NCBI GenBank assembly: GCA_003168255.1
Contig: PMSU01000112.1
Location: forward strand, 1-39,047
Source: Actinomycetota bacterium
GTDB taxonomy: Bacteria > Actinomycetota > Actinomycetes > Streptosporangiales > Streptosporangiaceae
Direction: 5' to 3'
Length of the DNA stretch: 39,047 bases
The notes beneath the pieces are model-generated. The model was not told the DNA's origin and made no database searches. It was given only the letters and a program-made list of their open reading frames with translations. This document shows positions 31,208-39,047 of the stretch, in pieces. The position numbers and the translations under genes were made by a program. Position 1 is the stretch's first letter; each line of letters starts with the position of its first letter.

Positions 31208-31789
31208 GTGCGCGGGCATCTCGTCTTGTGGGACATCGACTACACGCTGATCGACGCCGGCGGGCTCAGCCGGCACCTGTACGGGGCGGTGTTCGCCGAG
31301 CTGTTCGGCCGTGAGCTGCCCGACGTCGCCCCGATGGCCGGGCGGACCGACCGCGCCATCATCCTGGACACCCTGAGCCGGGTGGGGATCGGCGAGCCAG
31401 GCCGGCATGTGGACGCGTTCGTCCGCGGTCTCACCGCGCGGGCGCCGGAGTTCGGCGAGCGCGTCAGGGCACGGGGCCGCGTACTGCCCGGGGCCGCGGC
31501 CGCTCTGGCCGCCCTTGCCGCCCTTGCCGCGCCTGCCGCGCCTGCCGCCCTTGCCGCCCTTGCCGAAAAGCAGGCCCGCGGTCTCGTGGTCCAGTCCGTG
31601 CTCACCGGCAATATCAGGCCGCTCGCCGAGGCCAAGCTCGGTGCCCTCGGCCTGACCGCCCACCTCGACCTCGACGCGGGCGCCTACGGGGACGCGCACG
31701 AGGCGTGGTTGCGGCCATCCTCGGTCGCCCAGTCAGCTGAGGCAGGGACCATGACCTGGTTCGACGGCCCGGTGAGCGGGACGCCGTGA
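31208..31789 (+). pseudogene. HAD-superfamily hydrolase, C-terminally truncated
   Basis: From GTG 31208 the product (193 residues) starts VRGHLVLWDIDYTLIDAGG, with the nucleophile and acid-base pair Asp9 and Asp11 of HAD phosphatases, followed by a helical cap (MAGRTDRAIILDTLSRVGIG) and VQSVLTGNIRPLAEAKLGAL, which holds motif II (Thr). After GAYGDAHEAW similarity stops and unrelated residues lead to a TGA. Motif III/IV, with the metal-binding acidic residues (normally GD-x(3,4)-D), is missing, so catalysis is unlikely. An Ala/Leu repeat lies in the middle. Probably decaying together with the adjacent fragment at 31019. Confidence 0.6.
31511..31564 (+). repeat. Six 9-bp tandem units in the HAD gene
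   Basis: Six in-frame units of GCCCTTGCC or GCGCCTGCC encode Ala-Leu-Ala and Ala-Pro-Ala repeats. It is a simple slippage-prone tract within the cap domain. Confidence 0.85.
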
Positions 31790-31835
31790 TCGGCGGCGTC
31801 CGCCGCTGACAGCCCCGCCCCGGCGTCCCGTCCAG

Positions 31836-33005
31836 TTACAGCGACGCGTAGAGCGCCCCTTCGAAGTCGTTGTACAACGTGACTGCCTCCGGTGTGACGA
31901 AGGGCAGGAAGTTGCTGTAGATGGAGGCACAGATGCCGGTAGTGCGGTCCACCCAGAAATGTGTGTTGCACAGGCCTGCCCATGAGCCGGACCAGGCCCT
32001 TCGCCTGCCGGGAACATCCGCTGTGTTGAGCAGCAGCCCGTAGCCCCACTTGAACCCGGGCCCCGCCGTGAAGCTGTGGCTCGATCCGGGGTCCGCTGTC
32101 GGCAGCTCGGCGGGGAAGTCCAGGTCACCGATCTGGTTGGCAAAGGCCGCATCCACCGTCGACTGTCGCAGGATACGGACACCGTCCAGTTCGCCGCCGC
32201 GCAGCAGCGCCCGCTCGAACTTGATGTAGTCGCTCGGCGACCCGTACAGCCCGTGCCCGCCGGCCCACCAGTCCGGAGCCTGGTTCAGGACCTCCCCAGC
32301 TGATACCCACGTGCCGTCCTCACCCTTGACGTGCACGGGCGTGCAGTTGGGCCGTTGCTGGTCGTTCATCAGGAAGGTCGTCTGGTCCATCCCGAGCGGG
32401 TCGGTGACTCCCTCCTTGATGGCGACGTCGAGGCCGACTCCGGTGACCGCCTCGATGACCTTGCCGAGCCAGTCGATGTTGATGCCGTAGATGAACGCCG
32501 TGCCGGGGTCGGCGAGCATCGGCGCGGTGAAGCACGCGCTGGATCCGGCGACCACGTTCGGCGTGCCCGTGAGGCTTTCCCAGCGCACCAGCCGCTCACT
32601 CCAGAACCAGTAGCCCAGGCCCGACGTGTGCGTGACCAGGTTCCTGACCGTGGCCTGGGTCGCCGGAGGCCGCAGTACCGGGGTGTCCCCCGCGAGGCCG
32701 GTCATCACCTGCACATCGGCGAACTCCGGGCAATACTCGGCGACCGGAGCATCCAGGTCGAGGTTGCCCTGCTCCACCTGCTGGAGCGCTACCACGGTGC
32801 AGGGCATCTTGGTCATCGACATGATCCGGAACAGAGTATCGACGGTGACCGGGTCGCTCTCACCGACCGCGCGAGGCCCCGCCGAGCCTTGGTAGATGAC
32901 ACCGTCGCGGTCGGCGGCGATCGCCGCCACGTGCGGCACGGCGCCCGATGTAACCGCATCCTCCAGGACCTTGTCGATGGCCGTTCCGTCGATAGCAGCA
33001 CCCAT
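31836..33005 (-). CDS. Beta-lactamase-like serine hydrolase (class C / esterase family)
   Basis: 389 residues from ATG 33005 (GGGAGA upstream), no signal peptide. It shows the penicillin-binding-protein fold: Ser63-Met-Thr-Lys66 in FRIMSMTKM (nucleophile and base), the Tyr-x-Asn-type motif in FIYGINIDWLGKVIEA, and LVTHTSGLGYWFW. The C-terminal part (PGFKWGYGLLLNT, WAGLCNTHFWVD) carries the third motif region, here without a standard Lys-Thr-Gly. Cytoplasmic members of this family (EstB-, LovD-like) are usually esterases or transesterases rather than beta-lactamases. It stands alone, downstream of a 195-bp gap with nothing recognisable (33006-33200). Confidence 0.88.
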   Translation of the reverse strand: MGAAIDGTAIDKVLEDAVTSGAVPHVAAIAADRDGVIYQGSAGPRAVGESDPVTVDTLFRIMSMTKMPCTVVALQQVEQGNLDLDAPVAEYCPEFADVQVMTGLAGDTPVLRPPATQATVRNLVTHTSGLGYWFWSERLVRWESLTGTPNVVAGSSACFTAPMLADPGTAFIYGINIDWLGKVIEAVTGVGLDVAIKEGVTDPLGMDQTTFLMNDQQRPNCTPVHVKGEDGTWVSAGEVLNQAPDWWAGGHGLYGSPSDYIKFERALLRGGELDGVRILRQSTVDAAFANQIGDLDFPAELPTADPGSSHSFTAGPGFKWGYGLLLNTADVPGRRRAWSGSWAGLCNTHFWVDRTTGICASIYSNFLPFVTPEAVTLYNDFEGALYASL

Positions 33006-33200
33006 GGCAGCGTCTCCCTGGCTAGCGCCGTGCCCGCAGGGCCCGGGCGTGCGGCGATTCATGGTCACCATGAGCAGTCAGCGCCGTAGGTCTCAACCTG
33101 ATGCAGAATGGCTGAGGGCTTTGATGGCAGCGCCGAAGGCGGGGCGCCGTTGGTGGCGAACTGGTGCGGCGTGAGGACGGGGATGCGGATGGCTGGCGCG

Positions 33201-34436
33201 TCATAGCTGCGTCAGCGGGATGTCCGGATCGGCGAGCCTGGCGGGGTCAACGTGCTCGCCCGCGGCCCCCGCCCGGATCAGCGCCTGGATGTCGTCGTTC
33301 ACGTCCCACACATTGACGTTCATCCCCGCCACCACCACCCCGCCAGACAGCCAGAACGCGACGAACTCCCGGCCATCCCGGTCGCCGCGATACAGGATCT
33401 GGTCATACCTGCCGGGCTCGGGCAGCCCGGCGCACTCCATGCCGAGGTCGTACTGGTCGCTGTAGAAGTAAGGCACCTGGTCGTAGGTCACGTCCCTGCC
33501 GAGCATCGAGCGCGCCGCGGCGGGGCCGCCGGCCAGCGCGTTTCCCCAGTGCTCCACCCGGATGCGCCGGCCGAGCAGCGGGTTGAAGGCGTTCGCCACG
33601 TCTCCGGCGGCGTAGATATCCGAATCGGAGGTGCGCAGCGCCGCGTCCGCCAGGATCCCGTTGCCTACCTCGAGCCCGGCGGCCTGGGCCAGGCCGGAGT
33701 TAGGCGTGGCACCGATGCCGACGACCACGATGTCCGCGGCAAGCTCGGTCCCGGCCGATGTGATCACGGCGTTCACCCGTCCCGCGCTGCCGCGCAGCTC
33801 GCCCACTCCTTCGCCGAACCGGAACCTCACCCCGTGGCCGCGGTGCAGATCGGCGAACATGCCGCCGAGCTCGGGACCGAGGGAGGCATGCAGCGCGCCG
33901 GGGGCTGGCTCTACCACGGTCACCTCGCAGCCGGCCTCGCGCGCCGCCGCGGCCACCTCCAGGCCGATCCAGCCGGCGCCGGCGATGACCACGGTCCCGC
34001 CGCCGCGGAAGGCGGCGGAAAGCCGCTCCGAGTCCTGCACCGTGCGCAGGTACAGCACGCCATCCAGGTCACCGGCCGCCACGTCGAGACGGCGCGGCGA
34101 CGCGCCGGTGGTGATCAGCAGCTTGTCGTAGCCGATGACGCCGCCGTCGGCCAGCCGCACTCCCCGGTTCGCCGGGTCGATGGCCACCGCCGTCACGCCA
34201 AGCCGCAGGTCCACGTCATGCTCGGCATACCAGCCCTCGTCGTGCACGTAGATCGAGGACTTCTCGTCCCGGCCGAGCAGGTAGCCCTTGGACAGCGGCG
34301 GGCGCTCGTAGGGACGTTCCGCCTCATCGCCGAGCAGCACGATCGGCCCGCCGAACCCTTCTTCGCGCAGGGTCTGCGCAGCCTTCGCGCCAGCCAGGCT
34401 AGCGCCGACGATCACATAGCTAGGCTCCGCGGGCAT
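33201..34436 (-). CDS. FAD-dependent ferredoxin-reductase-like oxidoreductase
   Basis: 411 residues from ATG 34436 behind GGAAGGAG. It has two Rossmann folds: FAD-binding at the N-terminus (YVIVGASLAGAKAAQTLREE, ERPPLSKGYLLG) and NAD(P)H-binding in the middle (VVIAGAGWIGLEVAAAAREA). SDIYAAGDVANAFNPLLGRR is the second FAD motif, and a C-terminal reductase domain follows (RVEHWGNALAGG, GREFVAFWLSGGVVVAGMNV). This is the layout of putidaredoxin or rubredoxin reductases, which pass electrons from NAD(P)H to a ferredoxin serving P450 or Rieske oxygenases. No ferredoxin or oxygenase gene is adjacent. The gene follows dgt by 18 bp and may be co-transcribed with it. Confidence 0.92.
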   Translation of the reverse strand: MPAEPSYVIVGASLAGAKAAQTLREEGFGGPIVLLGDEAERPYERPPLSKGYLLGRDEKSSIYVHDEGWYAEHDVDLRLGVTAVAIDPANRGVRLADGGVIGYDKLLITTGASPRRLDVAAGDLDGVLYLRTVQDSERLSAAFRGGGTVVIAGAGWIGLEVAAAAREAGCEVTVVEPAPGALHASLGPELGGMFADLHRGHGVRFRFGEGVGELRGSAGRVNAVITSAGTELAADIVVVGIGATPNSGLAQAAGLEVGNGILADAALRTSDSDIYAAGDVANAFNPLLGRRIRVEHWGNALAGGPAAARSMLGRDVTYDQVPYFYSDQYDLGMECAGLPEPGRYDQILYRGDRDGREFVAFWLSGGVVVAGMNVNVWDVNDDIQALIRAGAAGEHVDPARLADPDIPLTQL

Positions 34437-34454
34437 GTGGGTCTCCTTCCCAGA

Positions 34455-35687
34455 TCACCGGCATAGCCGCCGGTGCCAGGCGATGGCAGATGTATCGGTG
34501 AGCGAGGCAATCTGGTCTACCACGACACGGCGCCGCGCCTGGTCGCAGCCTGCCGCCTGCCAGGCCGGCCGCAGCACCGGGTCCAGCGTCCCCGGCGCTC
34601 CCGGCTCGATCGCGGCGGCGAGCTCGGCGACGAGGTCGCGCTCCGCGGCCTGCGCCGCCCTGGCCCCCGCCCGGGTCATCACGTAGAACGCGGTCACGCC
34701 CTTGAGCAGGGCACATTCCAGCCGCTGGGTACGCGGCACGACGAGATCGGCGCCGTACCTGGTGTGCCGGGCATGTCCGTCCGACGAGGCGAGCGTCGCC
34801 GCCTGCGCAGTCTGGCAGAACCTGCCGATCAGCTCGCTGGTCAGGTTCTTCAGCGCGGCCAGGGACCGCGGCCCGCCGTCGAACTCCCCCGGCCAGCAGT
34901 CCAGCGCGAGCAGCCCGTCGAACACCCCGGCCAGCTCGCCGGCGGTCACCGACCCCGGGTCACAGTAGGTAGTCGCGGTGAGCTGCGCCACCGCCTGGCG
35001 CTGCGAGCTATCGTGCAGCCCGCGCATCGTGATCAGGCCGGCCTGTAGCCCGTCCTCCAGGTCGTGCACGGAATACGCCACGTCGTCGGCCCAGTCCATG
35101 ACCTGCGCCTCCAGGCAGACGCGCCCGGGTGGCGCGCCCAGCCGGATCCAGCCGAAGGCCTCCGCATCCGTAGCGTACGCACCGAACTTGGCCGAGCCCG
35201 CCGCACCATCCCCGGCGATCCACGGGTACTTGAGCGTGGCGTCGAGGGTGGCCCGGGTCAGGTTGAGCCCCGCGCCGGGCACCTTCGTCTCCAGCCGGGT
35301 AAGCAGCCGCAGGCTCTGCGCGTTTCCCTCGAACCCGCCGCAATCCGCGGCAAGGCTTGCAAGAGCAGATTCCCCATTATGTCCGAACGGAGGGTGGCCA
35401 AGGTCGTGCGCCAGGCAGGCCGCGTCCACCAGGTCGGGATCACAGCCGAGCGTGCCGCCGAACTCGCGCCCGATCTGGGCGCATTCCAGCGAGTGGGTGA
35501 GCCTGGTGCGCGGGAAGTCGCCCTCGCCGACGGCCACCACCTGTGTCTTGGCCGCTAGCCTGCGCAGCGCCGAGCTGTGCAGCACCCGGGCGCGATCCCG
35601 CTCGAAGGTACCCCGGCCGCTGCTCTTGGCCGGCTCTGCCACCCAGCGCTCGATGGCGGCAGGGTCGTAGCCGGAGCCCGTGGTCAC
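34455..35687 (-). CDS. dgt: Deoxyguanosinetriphosphate triphosphohydrolase-like protein
   Basis: 410 residues from GTG 35687. It has an HD-domain metal site: His65 in RTRLTHSLECAQIGREF, His94-Asp95 in ACLAHDLGHPPFGHNGE and a later Asp in DWADDVAYSVHDLEDGL. The start, RVLHSSALRRLAAKTQV, is typical of the type 2 dGTPase family, which splits dNTPs to nucleoside and triphosphate and helps keep nucleotide pools balanced. The bacterial association of dgt with dnaG and a sigma factor gene is common; here a flavoprotein, a serine hydrolase and remnants lie between dgt and dnaG. Confidence 0.95.
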   Translation of the reverse strand: MTTGSGYDPAAIERWVAEPAKSSGRGTFERDRARVLHSSALRRLAAKTQVVAVGEGDFPRTRLTHSLECAQIGREFGGTLGCDPDLVDAACLAHDLGHPPFGHNGESALASLAADCGGFEGNAQSLRLLTRLETKVPGAGLNLTRATLDATLKYPWIAGDGAAGSAKFGAYATDAEAFGWIRLGAPPGRVCLEAQVMDWADDVAYSVHDLEDGLQAGLITMRGLHDSSQRQAVAQLTATTYCDPGSVTAGELAGVFDGLLALDCWPGEFDGGPRSLAALKNLTSELIGRFCQTAQAATLASSDGHARHTRYGADLVVPRTQRLECALLKGVTAFYVMTRAGARAAQAAERDLVAELAAAIEPGAPGTLDPVLRPAWQAAGCDQARRRVVVDQIASLTDTSAIAWHRRLCR

Positions 35688-35738
35688 CTGCCGCGCGCCT
35701 ACCGCGCCCTCACCTGCCGTAGCTGGCCTTCCGTCGGC

Positions 35739-38435
<2,697 letters not shown>

Positions 38436-38879
38436 TGCACGTTCTCCTCGCGACGCCGCCCGCGCGCGACGATCTTTACGCTGGGCGGCTGGTGATGGCG
38501 GACTTACGGCCCCTTCGATTGGACTCTATCGAGACTGGCCGGCTGCCGGGACCACGGCGGCCAGCCGGCTGAAGAGGAGCCATCCGCGATGCAGCGGATC
38601 CGGCGGCGCGCGAGTCTCCGTTATGTGCAAAACGATCCGTCTGGTCCTGCTGCGGCGCTCGCCGCGCCGGGCAAGCCGACCTCCAGGGCCTGCGCGCCTG
38701 CGCCTCGACCACCCCGACGACGCCGCCCCCCGCGACGACCTCGCCGCCGCCCTCCGCCAGCACACGGACGAGACCGAACAGATCACCGCCGTGGCCGCAG
38801 CCCGGCCGCCGCCGAGGCCGACCAGGCCCGCTACCCAGCCACCACCTCCCGGGCACACCAGCACGACAACCGTTGGCTG
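38436..38879. other. Region upstream of ppdK; weak plus-strand open frame, no certain gene
   Basis: On minus this should hold the ppdK promoter and leader; no clear -35/-10 pair was found. On plus an ATG at 38589, preceded by AGAGGAG, opens a frame that stays open to the window's end (about 153 codons). Its middle is an Arg/Pro-rich run expected from GC-rich noncoding frames, and no family is recognised. Pieces of two frames (for example DDLAAALRQHTDETEQITAV, and AEADQARYPATTSRAHQHDN) read like a helical protein broken by frameshifts, so a decayed gene is possible. Confidence 0.25.
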
Positions 38880-38999
38880 TCAGTGGTGGTAGTAAATCCA
38901 GAGCACGCCGGCCATACCGGCAAGCACAACGACCACACCAGCGAGCACAACGACGAAGATCGCGATTGCGCGGCCCGGTGGCTGGCTAAGGGTGTTTGT
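38880..38999 (-). pseudogene. Possible single-helix membrane protein or C-terminal fragment
   Basis: A short frame ending with TGA at 38880 encodes SQPPGRAIAIFVVVLAG, then VVVVLAGMAGVLWIYYHH, a convincing membrane helix with a short tail. The frame is closed by a TGA at 39000-39002, and no ATG, GTG or TTG precedes the helix, so it is either a fragment of a frameshifted gene or chance. It overlaps the plus-strand open frame on the other strand; the two cannot both be real. Confidence 0.3.
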
Positions 39000-39047
39000 T
39001 CACTTAGGGCCCGCAGAGAAGTGAGCCGCAGGTTTCGTGATCGTCAG

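Noticed and set aside
31511..31564. Glycine-rich minus-strand protein with GKGGKGG repeats
   Set aside because: It is the antisense of a 9-bp simple repeat in the HAD gene and has no independent support.
33006..33200. Short frames between the serine hydrolase and flavoprotein genes
   Set aside because: No start with a ribosome-binding site, no motif, and composition like noncoding sequence.

Overview
This is a GC-rich actinobacterial window. Typical actinobacterial traits are DUF1707 and DUF6295 proteins, a deazaflavin (F420)-type oxidoreductase, frequent GTG/TTG starts, 4-bp GTGA gene overlaps, and a principal-type sigma factor next to dnaG, dgt and ppdK. Secreted peptidases of families usually active in acid (two G1 glutamic peptidases and the N-terminus of an S53 sedolisin-like enzyme) suggest a soil or acid-tolerant member, perhaps of the Streptosporangiales. 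That placement is inference.

Layout. 1-5.6 kb, all on minus: the start of a sedolisin-like secreted peptidase, preceded by two tandem large secreted paralogues that resemble the non-catalytic parts of actinobacterial subtilases but show no peptidase core. 5.5-10.3 kb: three 35-bp tandem repeats at the 3' end of an MmyB-like regulator gene, then an MFS exporter locus split by a 2.06-kb, AT-richer insert. The insert carries a compact three-gene minus-strand operon: one cysteine-containing unknown and two tandem paralogues of an unknown family. The two MFS pieces both keep the DxTIVNVA motif, so a 29-bp imperfect repeat flanks the insert. 10.4-15 kb: a DUF1707 membrane protein, a stand-alone second beta-clamp (DnaN) homologue, a decayed NERD-domain gene, DUF6295, a dienelactone hydrolase and an aldo/keto reductase. 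15-20.3 kb: a Tat/lipoprotein berberine-bridge-type flavoenzyme, an ArsR-SRPBCC pair and a MarR-MFS pair, both with visible promoter/operator candidates. 20.4-22.5 kb: an F420-type oxidoreductase-TetR-PfkB kinase operon behind two near-identical palindromes. 22.6-24.8 kb: a secreted arylsulfotransferase-like protein, tRNA-Asn and a small membrane-anchored protein. 24.8-27.6 kb: two G1 peptidase paralogues that share an upstream promoter block, and a GH25-like protein. 27.6-38.4 kb: a core block of sigma factor, dnaG, dgt and ppdK, interrupted by remnants, a beta-lactamase-like serine hydrolase and a ferredoxin-reductase-like flavoprotein.

The strongest candidates for something undescribed are the three-gene cargo inserted in the MFS locus, the tandem protease-like proteins without a catalytic core beside a sedolisin, and the promoter element shared by the paired G1 peptidase genes. 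No CRISPR array, rRNA or recognisable transposase was found. No searches could be run; family names come from motif recognition.
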